Shown: one piece after another, positions 38,717-46,980 of the stretch | Layout of the letters: each line of letters begins with the position of its first letter | Numbering within the stretch: position 1 is the stretch's first letter | NCBI RefSeq assembly: GCF_014651035.1 | Contig: NZ_BMWC01000005.1 | Span: 248,001-312,000 of the forward strand | DNA from: Streptomyces lomondensis | Lineage (GTDB): Bacteria; Actinomycetota; Actinomycetes; Streptomycetales; Streptomycetaceae | DNA: 64,000 bases | Direction of reading: 5' to 3' | Program-made: the position numbers and the translations under genes | The notes under the pieces: model-generated | Database searches by the model: none | What the model saw: the letters and a program-made list of their open reading frames with translations, nothing else | What the model was told of the DNA's origin: nothing

Positions 38717-41700
38717 ATGCGCGTCACCTCTGTCGAGTCGACCGAGCTCTTCACCGGGACCACCGAGCTGCCGCGCCAGGTGGTGGCCGTCGAACTGAGC
38801 CACACTCCGGGCCGCCCCGTCCGGCTCACCGTCGAAGGCCAGGGCCTCTCCGGCACCTCGGAGGCCACGGCCGGCGAGGACGGCACGGCACGCGCCGAGA
38901 TACCGGTCACCGTGGACGGCCTGGCCCCCGGCGACCGCCGCGAGATCACGGTCACCGCCACCGACGGGGACGAGAGCACCTCCCGCACCGGCGTGTTCAC
39001 GGCGGCCGAGCCCGGCTGGACCATGTTCATGGTCAGCCACTTCCACTACGACCCCGTCTGGTGGAACACCCAGGGCGCCTACACCGAGACCTGGGACGTC
39101 GCCGACGACCCGGCCATCAGCGGACTGCCGGCCCGGACCTTCGACTCGCGCGGCCAGTCCGGCATGAGCCTCGTCCGCGCCCACTGCGACCTGGCCCGCC
39201 GCGACCCCGCCTACACCTTCGTGCTCGCCGAGGTCGACTACCTCAAGCCCTACTGGGACGCCTTCCCCGAGGAGCGCGCCTTCCTGCGGCAGCTGATCCG
39301 CACCGGCCGCGTGGAGATCATGGGCGGCACCTACAACGAGCCCAACACCAACCTCACCGGCGCCGAGGCGACCATCCGCAACGCCCTGTACGGCGACGGC
39401 TTCCAGCGCGGCATCATCGGGGCGTCCCCGGAGACGGCCTGGCAACTGGACGCCTTCGGGCACGACCCGCAGTTCCCGGGGCTGATGGCGGACGCGGGGG
39501 TCAGCTCCAGTTCGTGGGCGCGCGGGCCGTTCCACCAGTGGGGGCCGACGCTGTCGGTGTTCGGCGAGGAGCCCCGGGACCCGAACCGGATGCAGTTCCC
39601 GGCCGAGTTCGACTGGATCGCCCCCTCGGGACGCGGGCTGCTCACCGCGTACATGGTCAACCACTACGGCGCCGGCTGGGCGATCGACAACGCGCCCACC
39701 CTGCCCGCTGCTAAGGCCGCCGCGTACCAGCTCTTCCAGCGGCTCAAGCAGGTCGCCCTCACCCGCAACGTGCTCCTCCCGGTGGGCGGGGACTACGCGC
39801 CGCCGTGCCGCTGGGTCATGGACATCCACCGCGACTGGAACGCCCGGTACGTCTGGCCGCGCTTCATCAGCGCGATCCCCCGGGACTTCTTCGCCGCCGT
39901 CCGCGCGGAACTGGAGGCGGAGGGCCGCAAGGCATCCCCGCAGACCCGCGACATGAACCCGATCTACACGGGCAAGGACGTCTCCTACATCGACACCAAG
40001 CAGGCCCAGCGGTACGGCGAGACCCTCCTCGCCGACGCCGAGGCCTGGGCGACCCTCGCCTCGCTCGTCACCGGCCGCCCGTATCCGGACGCGGCCCTGG
40101 ACAAGGCCTGGCGGCAACTCGTCTACGGCGCCCACCACGACGCCATCACCGGCTCCGAGTCGGACCAGGTGTACATCGACCTGATGACCGGCTGGCGGGA
40201 GCTGCACGACCTGGCCGTGAACGTGCACGCCGACGCGACCCAGGCCCTGGCCGACCAGGTCGCCCCGGGCGACGGACCCGACCTGGTCGTGTTCAACTCC
40301 GCGACCTGGACGCGGCAGGACGTACTGACGATCGACGACCCGGGTCTCGTGCCGGACGGGCTCCCCGCGGTCCGCGAGGACGGCCGGCTCCATGTCGTCG
40401 TCCCGGAGGCGCCCGGCATGGGCCTCAAGGCGCTCCCGCTCACCGAGGGCACCGTCCCCGGCTGGACACCCGCCGAAGGCCTCACCATCCGCAACGAGTT
40501 CTACGAGGTCACGGTCGACCCGGCACGCGGCGGCGGCGTCAGCAGTCTGCGGGCGCTCACCGAGGGCGGCCGGGAGCTGCTGCGCCCCGGGGACATCGGC
40601 AACGAGATCGTCGTCCAGGAGGAGTACCCGAGGCATCCGCGCTTCGGCGAGGGCCCCTGGCACCTCACCCCGACCGGCACCACGGCGGCCCGCAGCCGGG
40701 ACGTGACCGCCGAGGTCCGCACCGAGCACTCCGCCGCCGGATCCCGGATCACCGTCACCACCGACCTCGGCCTCTTCCGCTGTACCCAGCGGCTCACCCT
40801 GTGGCAGGGCGTCGACCGGCTCGACGTCACCACGACCGTCGACGGATACGACGGCGCCGACCGGCTGATCCGGGTGCGGTGGCCGTCGGACGTGCGGGGC
40901 GGGCTGCCGGTGCACGAGGTGGCGGACGCGGTGATCGGGCGCGGGTTCGGGTTCGTGGAGGTGGACAGCGAGCGGTTCCCGTGGACGCTCGACAACCCGG
41001 CGAACACCTGGTTCGGCCTCGGCTCCACCGCCCGCGTCGCCGTCCACGACGACTCCGGCGCACTCCTCGGGCACCGCGCGATCGGCGTCGCCGAACTCGT
41101 CTACCCCGACTGGGACAGCGCGGGCGACCTCGGCGCCCCGCTGGCGGCGGCCCTGGTCCGCGCCGGGGTCACGGCGACCTCGACCATCGCGGGCGGCCCC
41201 CGCTACGGCGACCTGGAGGTCGACTCCAACCTGCCGGACATCCGGATCGCCGTCGGCGGCCCCGACCGCAACGCCGTGGTCGCCGAGGCGCTCGGCTGGG
41301 ACCCGGCCGCCGGGCGGGAGCTCAAGCGCCAACTCGCCGAGCGGGGCGTGGCCGCCGTCTGGGTCGCGCCGCGCGCCTGCCTGCGCGAGGAGTGGGTCCC
41401 CGGGGCCGACCTGCGCGACCTGGAACGGCTGCCGCTGCTGGTGGTGGCGGGCGCCCGCCCCGAGGACGACGCCAAGGCGGTCGACGCGACCGTCGCCGAC
41501 CTGGACGACTTCACGCTGACGGCCACGGCCGCGGGCGGCGGCGAGGCACTGCCGCCGGGTGACGCCTGGGACGGGCGCAGCTTCGCCGTCCTCAACCGCG
41601 GCACGCCCGGCTGTGTGGTCACCGCCTCCGGCGACCTCTACATGTCCCTGATGCGCTCCTGCACCGGCTGGCCGTCCGGGATCTGGATCGACCCACCGCG

Positions 41701-42928
41701 CCGGACCGCCCCGGACGGCTCGGGCTTCCAGCTCCAGCGCTGGTCGCACACCTTCGAGTACGCGGTGGTGGCGGGCACCGGCGACTGGCGCGACCTCCGC
41801 CTGCCCCGGGCCGGGCACGCCTACAACCACCCGCTCACGGCACGGGTCCGCCGTTCCTCCGACGGCTCCCTCCCCCGCAGCTCGGCCTTGCTGCGGCTGG
41901 AGCCCGCCGGCGAGGTGCTCCTCGACGCGCTCAAGCCGGCCGGCTCCCCGCTGGCCCGGGGCAGCGAGGCGGGCGTGGATCCGGGGCAGGGCATCGTGGT
42001 CCGCGTGCACGAGGCCGCCGGCCGGCCCGCGAAGGCACGGGTGGCCGGACCGGCGGCCTGGACGGCGGGCGCCCGCGCCGACGTCCTGGAGACGCCCGGG
42101 GAACCACTCGCCCCGGACGAGGACGGTGGCCTCGCAGTCGACCTGACCGGCTTCGAGGTCACCACCGTCCTCGCCACCCCGGCCCACGCGCCGGAGAGGG
42201 CGCCCGGCCCCGGCACCGACGCCCACGAGCCCGCCCAGCCGGTCGCCACCCGCTACTGGCTGCACAACTCCGGCCCCGCCCCACGCGGCAACATGCCGGT
42301 CGCCGTGTACCTCTCCCCCACCACCCTCACCGCCGACGGCCCCGTCACCGCGACGGTCCGGGTCTCCTCGGAGCTGACCGACGCACCGACGTCCGGCACG
42401 GTGACCTTCGAGACACCCCCCGGTTGGACCGCCGAACCCGCCGCACTCCCCTACGCCCTCGCCCCCGGCGGCTTCACCCTCACGGACATCACGGTGACCC
42501 CGCCCCCGGACGCGACGCCCGGCCGCCACTGGCTCGCCGCACGGCTGTCGTACGGCGGCCAGACGTACGAGGACGTGGTGGCCCTGGATGTCCCGGCCGG
42601 TCACACCGGCCCCTCACTGGTGGCGGACCTGGGAGCCGACCGTGTGTCCGTCCGCCGGGGCGAACGGGCCCGGATCCCCGTGACCCTGCGCAACACCACC
42701 CACGGCCCCGTCAACGGCACCCTGTGGGCCGTCTCCTCCTGGGGCACCTGGCCCGGCGTCACACCAGGCTGCCAGGGCTTCACGGTGCCCGGCGGGGAAC
42801 AGCTGGAGTCCGCGATCGAGGTGGACGGCGCCGCGATCCCACCGGGTTCGTACTGGCTGATGGCAAAGCTCGCCTGGCACGGCTGCGTGGCGTACACGAG
42901 GGCCGTGGAGCTGGAGGTGACGCCATGA
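38717..42928 (+). CDS. Alpha-mannosidase, GH38
   Basis: A 1403-residue GH38 enzyme, longer than most bacterial members (about 900-1100) through an N-terminal beta domain (residues 1-105) and C-terminal NEW3/Ig-like modules (about 1190-1400). Zinc-site HxD lies in SHFHYDPVWW near residue 110. The nucleophile Asp lies in WQLDAFGHDPQFPGL near 240, and GAHHDAITGSESDQVY near 470 is another active-site loop. No signal peptide, so cytoplasmic. It trims alpha-mannosides imported by the downstream ABC transporter. ATG at 38717 follows TAGGAG. Its stop overlaps the next start as ATGA. Confidence 0.92.
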   Translation: MRVTSVESTELFTGTTELPRQVVAVELSHTPGRPVRLTVEGQGLSGTSEATAGEDGTARAEIPVTVDGLAPGDRREITVTATDGDESTSRTGVFTAAEPGWTMFMVSHFHYDPVWWNTQGAYTETWDVADDPAISGLPARTFDSRGQSGMSLVRAHCDLARRDPAYTFVLAEVDYLKPYWDAFPEERAFLRQLIRTGRVEIMGGTYNEPNTNLTGAEATIRNALYGDGFQRGIIGASPETAWQLDAFGHDPQFPGLMADAGVSSSSWARGPFHQWGPTLSVFGEEPRDPNRMQFPAEFDWIAPSGRGLLTAYMVNHYGAGWAIDNAPTLPAAKAAAYQLFQRLKQVALTRNVLLPVGGDYAPPCRWVMDIHRDWNARYVWPRFISAIPRDFFAAVRAELEAEGRKASPQTRDMNPIYTGKDVSYIDTKQAQRYGETLLADAEAWATLASLVTGRPYPDAALDKAWRQLVYGAHHDAITGSESDQVYIDLMTGWRELHDLAVNVHADATQALADQVAPGDGPDLVVFNSATWTRQDVLTIDDPGLVPDGLPAVREDGRLHVVVPEAPGMGLKALPLTEGTVPGWTPAEGLTIRNEFYEVTVDPARGGGVSSLRALTEGGRELLRPGDIGNEIVVQEEYPRHPRFGEGPWHLTPTGTTAARSRDVTAEVRTEHSAAGSRITVTTDLGLFRCTQRLTLWQGVDRLDVTTTVDGYDGADRLIRVRWPSDVRGGLPVHEVADAVIGRGFGFVEVDSERFPWTLDNPANTWFGLGSTARVAVHDDSGALLGHRAIGVAELVYPDWDSAGDLGAPLAAALVRAGVTATSTIAGGPRYGDLEVDSNLPDIRIAVGGPDRNAVVAEALGWDPAAGRELKRQLAERGVAAVWVAPRACLREEWVPGADLRDLERLPLLVVAGARPEDDAKAVDATVADLDDFTLTATAAGGGEALPPGDAWDGRSFAVLNRGTPGCVVTASGDLYMSLMRSCTGWPSGIWIDPPRRTAPDGSGFQLQRWSHTFEYAVVAGTGDWRDLRLPRAGHAYNHPLTARVRRSSDGSLPRSSALLRLEPAGEVLLDALKPAGSPLARGSEAGVDPGQGIVVRVHEAAGRPAKARVAGPAAWTAGARADVLETPGEPLAPDEDGGLAVDLTGFEVTTVLATPAHAPERAPGPGTDAHEPAQPVATRYWLHNSGPAPRGNMPVAVYLSPTTLTADGPVTATVRVSSELTDAPTSGTVTFETPPGWTAEPAALPYALAPGGFTLTDITVTPPPDATPGRHWLAARLSYGGQTYEDVVALDVPAGHTGPSLVADLGADRVSVRRGERARIPVTLRNTTHGPVNGTLWAVSSWGTWPGVTPGCQGFTVPGGEQLESAIEVDGAAIPPGSYWLMAKLAWHGCVAYTRAVELEVTP

Positions 42929-43563
42929 GGCCGGACTACGCGGCACACGTCAAGGGCTCCCCGATCCCGAAGCAGCACGTGGACACGTTCCTGAGCGCCA
43001 GTTCCCCTAGGGGCGCGGGGAACTGCGCGACCAGCCACGAAGCAGCCGCACAAGCAAGACGACACCGCCAACAACGGCGCTGGGCAACCCAGATCGTCCT
43101 CATCCACGAACTAGCCCTCCGCACCTGCGCGGAACGGGGCCTCGCCCCACCGGACGACGTCCTGCCGATGCAACTCCTCACCATCCCCGAAACCGACGTC
43201 GCAGACCTCGGCAGCATCGTCGCGGCAGCCCTCGCCCACTCCCCCGCCGCCCGAGCCCTCCTCGCCGCCCTGGAACACGAACAGCACATCCCCGAAACGG
43301 CCGTACGGGACTACTACGACCGCAACCGGGACCGCTTCCTCACGCCCGAGGCGCTACGCAGAGGCGCGGACCCCTACGCCGAACCCGCGGACATCCAGCC
43401 GTACGAGCAGGTCCGCAACGGCATCACCCAAGAACTCCGGCAGGCAGCGGCCCGCCGCGCGTTCTTCGACTGGCTGGACGAAGCCCGAGCCGACGTCGAG
43501 TACGCCGAAGGCCACGAACACCCCGGCGACCCCACCCACCAGGACCACGAACACCGTCACTGA
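42925..43563 (+). CDS. Foldase/parvulin-like small protein coupled to the mannosidase (DUF7158-like)
   Basis: A 212-residue hydrophilic protein. The N-terminal HVKGSPIPKQHVDTFLSA and the C-terminal IPETAVRDYYDRNRDRF resemble the frame of SurA/PrsA-like foldases without their PPIase core; I compare it with a Streptomyces family sometimes labelled DUF7158. Function unknown. The ATGA overlap says it is made with the mannosidase. Residues about 26-45 (SSPRGAGNCATSHEAAAQAR) are encoded by an interspersed repeat read in frame, so the natural N-terminal segment is replaced. Tail is His/Asp-rich (EGHEHPGDPTHQDHEHRH), which could bind metal. Confidence 0.65.
   Translation: MRPDYAAHVKGSPIPKQHVDTFLSASSPRGAGNCATSHEAAAQARRHRQQRRWATQIVLIHELALRTCAERGLAPPDDVLPMQLLTIPETDVADLGSIVAAALAHSPAARALLAALEHEQHIPETAVRDYYDRNRDRFLTPEALRRGADPYAEPADIQPYEQVRNGITQELRQAAARRAFFDWLDEARADVEYAEGHEHPGDPTHQDHEHRH
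43001..43040 (+). repeat. Interspersed repeat embedded in coding sequence (copy 3)
   Basis: CCCCTAGGGG palindrome at 43004-43013 followed by CGCGGGGAACTGCGCGACC and CAGCCACGA, the standard body of the Streptomyces intergenic repeat related to copies at 27620 and 58171. Here it lies antisense inside the small gene after the mannosidase, remains open in frame and adds about 14-20 residues. Confidence 0.65.
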
Positions 43564-43691
43564 TCGCCGTACGCAACCGAACAGCAACACGGCAAACCAT
43601 TGACCTCCGATGAATTCTGGTCCACCTTTTCATCAATCGAAGTCCAACTTGGTGATTTGAGCCAGCACCGACTGGTCCCAGGAGGGCAGCA

Positions 43692-45065
43692 ATGCGCGCA
43701 AGAAGACTCACCGGATCCCTGACCTGTCTGGTCGTCCTGACGCTGACGGCAGCCGGCTGCGGCCTGTCCGGCGGCGGCTCCGACGGCGGCGACGCCACGG
43801 CCGGCGGCTGCAAGGTCGACAAGGGCAACGTCGGTTCCGGCAAGCTCTCCGGCGAGGTCAAGGGGAAGATCACCTTCCAGACCACCAACCTGAAGAAGGA
43901 CTTCGGGAAGTACTTCAACGGCGTCATCGACGCCTTCGAGCGGGCTCACCCCGGCACCACGGTCAACTGGATCGACGACCCGGGCGACGCCACCTTCACC
44001 CAGCGCCTGGTCGCCGACGCGCAGGGCTGCACGCTGCCGGACGTGGTGAACATCAACGTCAACACGGCGGTGGCGCTGACGAAGAACGGCTACCTGCTGA
44101 ACCTGGACGACAAGGCGCCGGACGCGGGCAAGCCGTTCGTGCCCGCGTTGTGGAAGTCGAGCATGTACGCCGACGCGGACGGCAAGAAGGTGCACAGCGT
44201 GCTGCCCTGGTACTCCGGCGGCATCGTGCAGACCTTCAACACCGACCTGATGAAGAAGGCGGGCCTGGACCCGGCGAAACCTCCGACGACCGTCCTCGGG
44301 CTCTTCGACGACGCGGAGAAGATAGCCAAGGTCTCCGGCGGTAAGTACTACGCGTTCCTCGCCAACCCGCAGCTGCGCATCCCGGCCGACTGGCAGCAGA
44401 TGGGCATCAAGGTCCTGTCCGAGGACGGCAAGAAGTTCACCTTCGCCGACGACCCGAAGACGGTCCAGTGGGTCGAGGCGATGACGAAGCTCTACAAGGC
44501 CGGCGGCATGCCCCGGGACTCGCTGTCCTCCACGCAGGACCCGGCCAACGTCTACGGCCAGGGCAAGCTGGTCTACGGGCCCACCAACCCCAACTTCCTG
44601 CGGTTCATCCAGCAGAACAACCCGAGCGTCTACAAGAAGACCGGCGTGGCCCGCTACATGCTGGACGCCCTCGGCCACACCGTCGGCGCCCCGCAGTACA
44701 TCGCCGTCGCCTCCACCAGCAAGAACGCCGCGACGGCACTGGCCTTCGCGCAGTTCCTGACCAACGCCGAGAACCAGCTGGAGTGGGCGAAGGACCCGAA
44801 CGTCGTCATCTTCCCCTCCACCACGGCCTCCCTGAACGACCCGTTCTTCCAGTCGGTCAAGGGCGACGACCCCTTCGCCGAGGCCCGCAAGATCGTCGCC
44901 AGTGACCGCAAGACCGCCACGGCCGACGAGATCGCGCTGACGCCGGGCGAGCTGAACGCCATCTCGGCCCAGATCCAGCTGGCCATGCAGGGCAAGAAGA
45001 GTGCCGCGGACGCTCTCGAGGAGGCGCAGTCCAAGGCCAACCAGCTGATCGAGCAGGGCAGTTGA
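43692..45065 (+). CDS. Oligosaccharide ABC transporter substrate-binding lipoprotein
   Basis: A 457-residue SBP_bac_1 protein with signal peptide and lipobox TAAGC (Cys near residue 23). Motifs: ITFQTTNLKKDFGKYFNGVIDAFERAHPG, DVVNINVNTAVAL and YMLDALGHTVGAPQYIAVA. Located between the mannosidase and two permeases, so it likely binds a mannose or GlcNAc-containing oligosaccharide produced outside by GH84. ATG at 43692 has GGAGGG upstream. The 128-base gap upstream carries GATTTGAG and CATCAATC fragments similar to the regulon elements, but no clear full copy. Confidence 0.92.
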   Translation: MRARRLTGSLTCLVVLTLTAAGCGLSGGGSDGGDATAGGCKVDKGNVGSGKLSGEVKGKITFQTTNLKKDFGKYFNGVIDAFERAHPGTTVNWIDDPGDATFTQRLVADAQGCTLPDVVNINVNTAVALTKNGYLLNLDDKAPDAGKPFVPALWKSSMYADADGKKVHSVLPWYSGGIVQTFNTDLMKKAGLDPAKPPTTVLGLFDDAEKIAKVSGGKYYAFLANPQLRIPADWQQMGIKVLSEDGKKFTFADDPKTVQWVEAMTKLYKAGGMPRDSLSSTQDPANVYGQGKLVYGPTNPNFLRFIQQNNPSVYKKTGVARYMLDALGHTVGAPQYIAVASTSKNAATALAFAQFLTNAENQLEWAKDPNVVIFPSTTASLNDPFFQSVKGDDPFAEARKIVASDRKTATADEIALTPGELNAISAQIQLAMQGKKSAADALEEAQSKANQLIEQGS

Positions 45066-45067
45066 GG

Positions 45068-46105
45068 ATGACCCAACCGACCGTGCACAAGGCGCCCGTC
45101 CCCGCTCCCCCGGGTGCGGGCGCCCGCGGCCCCGGCGCTTCCCCGTCGTACCGCTCGCCGGGGCCCGTGCGCCGCGCCCTCCGCTTCGTGACGCCCGGCC
45201 CGAGCGCGGACGCGGGGGGCGCGGCGCTGTACCGCCGCTGGTGGCTGCCCTGGCTGTGGATGACCCCGGCGATCGTCGGCGCGACCGTGTTCGGGGTCTT
45301 CCCGTTCCTCAACACGGTCGTCGTCTCCTTCACCGACGCCAAGCCGCTCGGCGGCGCCTACGACGTCGTCGGCCTGGAGAACTACCGGCGGATGCTGAGC
45401 GACCCGGACTTCTGGCTCGCCACCCGCAACAGCCTGCTGTACGCGCTGATCGTCGTCCCGCTGATGGTGCTGCTGCCGCTGCTGCTCGCGATCCTGGTGG
45501 AGAAGAACCTGCCGGGCATCGGCTTCTTCCGCTCCGCCTTCTACACGCCGGTCCTGGCTTCCAGCGTGGTCGTCGGCCTGAGCTGGCAGTGGCTGCTGAG
45601 CGACCAGGGGCTGGTCAACACCTGGCTGCAGAAGGCCCACATCATCCGCGAGGCCATCCCGTTCCTGTCGGACTCGTGGCTGATCCTGCTCTCGGCGATG
45701 GGCCTGACGCTGTGGAAGGGCCTCGGCTGGTACATGATCTTCTACCTGGCCGCGCTCGGGAACGTCCCCAGGGAGCTGCACGAGGCGGCGGCCGTGGACG
45801 GGGCGGGCGCCGTGCGCCGCTTCTGGCACATCACCGTGCCCGGCGTACGCCAGTCGATGATGCTGGTCGGCACGCTGACCGGCATCGGCTCGCTCAGGGT
45901 CTTCACCGAGATCTACATGCTCGGCGGCTCCACCGGCGGCCCCGGCGGCGCCGACCGCACGCTCCCCTTCTACATCCGCGACGTCGGCCTCGACCCGCTC
46001 ACCGGCAACGCCGGCTACGGCGCCGCCGTCAGCGTCGCCCTGTTCGCACTCACCCTTGGCCTCACGCTGCTCGCCCAGCGCCTGACGAAGGAGGACGAGG
46101 CATGA
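45068..46105 (+). CDS. Oligosaccharide ABC permease, MalF/UgpA type
   Basis: A 345-residue permease: 60-residue Pro/Ala-rich cytoplasmic N terminus, six helices, EAA loop EAAAVDGAGAVRRFWHITVPG. Start is ATG at 45068; TTG at 45062, overlapping the binding-protein stop, is an alternative. Stop overlaps the next gene as ATGA. Together with the following permease it forms the channel; no ATPase gene is nearby, consistent with a shared MsiK-type ATPase. Confidence 0.92.
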   Translation: MTQPTVHKAPVPAPPGAGARGPGASPSYRSPGPVRRALRFVTPGPSADAGGAALYRRWWLPWLWMTPAIVGATVFGVFPFLNTVVVSFTDAKPLGGAYDVVGLENYRRMLSDPDFWLATRNSLLYALIVVPLMVLLPLLLAILVEKNLPGIGFFRSAFYTPVLASSVVVGLSWQWLLSDQGLVNTWLQKAHIIREAIPFLSDSWLILLSAMGLTLWKGLGWYMIFYLAALGNVPRELHEAAAVDGAGAVRRFWHITVPGVRQSMMLVGTLTGIGSLRVFTEIYMLGGSTGGPGGADRTLPFYIRDVGLDPLTGNAGYGAAVSVALFALTLGLTLLAQRLTKEDEA

Positions 46106-46980
46106 CGACCGCCGTCGACAAGCGCCGCCGTCTGATGCCCCGCTGGCGCGACTACGGCCGCCCGCGCGAACTCGTCGTCCGCTACCTGCTGCTGGTGTTC
46201 GTCCTCTTCATCACCATCGGCCCGCTGCTGTGGCAGCTGTTGTCGTCCCTGAAGGGCGCGGGCGAGGACGTCTTCGGAGCGGGCGCCTCGCTGTTCCCGC
46301 ACCAACCGTCGCTGCGGGCGTACCGCGAGGTCTTCGACCAGGTCCCGGTGTGGACGTACATCCGGAACAGCGTGTTCGTCGCCCTGCTGTCCATCACCAG
46401 CCAGCTCGTCTTCTCCACCATGGCCGGCTACATGCTGTCCAAGCCCGGCTGGAAGGGGCGCAAGCTGGTCTGGGTGGTGCTGCTGGCGTCCATGATGTTC
46501 CCGTTCGAGTCGATCATGGTCTCGCTGTTCCTGAGCATCCGGGACATGGGCCTCGTCGACAACCTGGTCGGCGTCTGGCTGCCCGGCTTTGTCGCCGCGA
46601 TCAACGTCCTCATCATGCGGGCGGCGTTCCTCGCCGTGCCGCGCGAGATCGAGGACGCGGCCATGCTGGACGGCGCGGGCGAGTGGAAACGCTTCCGGTA
46701 CCTGTATCTGCCGTCCGCCTACGGCGCGATCCTCGTCGTCACCATCAACACCTTCATCAGCGCCTGGGACGACTTCCTGTGGCCGCTGATCGTGCTGCGC
46801 ACCGAGGACCACTTCACGCTGACCCTGGGACTGGCGCGGCTGCAGACCTCGTCGTTCGGCTACGACCAGCGGATGGTGATGGCCGGTTCGGTGATCTCCG
46901 TGATCCCGGTGCTGGTGCTGTTCGTCATCACCCAGCGGTGGTTCTACAAGGGCGTCTCGTCGGGTTCCGTGAAGCTCTGA
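46102..46980 (+). CDS. Oligosaccharide ABC permease, MalG/UgpE type
   Basis: A 292-residue permease with six helices, EAA loop EDAAMLDGAGEWKRFRYLYLPS and family end FYKGVSSGSVKL. ATG at 46102 overlaps the preceding stop. The last 37 bases overlap the 3' end of the convergent GH3 gene, with no terminator between. Confidence 0.92.
   Translation: MTTAVDKRRRLMPRWRDYGRPRELVVRYLLLVFVLFITIGPLLWQLLSSLKGAGEDVFGAGASLFPHQPSLRAYREVFDQVPVWTYIRNSVFVALLSITSQLVFSTMAGYMLSKPGWKGRKLVWVVLLASMMFPFESIMVSLFLSIRDMGLVDNLVGVWLPGFVAAINVLIMRAAFLAVPREIEDAAMLDGAGEWKRFRYLYLPSAYGAILVVTINTFISAWDDFLWPLIVLRTEDHFTLTLGLARLQTSSFGYDQRMVMAGSVISVIPVLVLFVITQRWFYKGVSSGSVKL

Noticed and set aside
38465..42604. Very long open frame antisense to the alpha-mannosidase gene
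   Set aside because: High-GC codon bias opens the antisense frame; its translation is low-complexity Gly/Val/Arg with no domain, while the sense strand has full GH38 motifs.
43668..43684. DasR-type dre site (ACTGGTC start) before the oligosaccharide-binding protein
   Set aside because: Only the left seven bases match; the right half (GACCACT) is absent and the site overlaps the ribosome-binding region.
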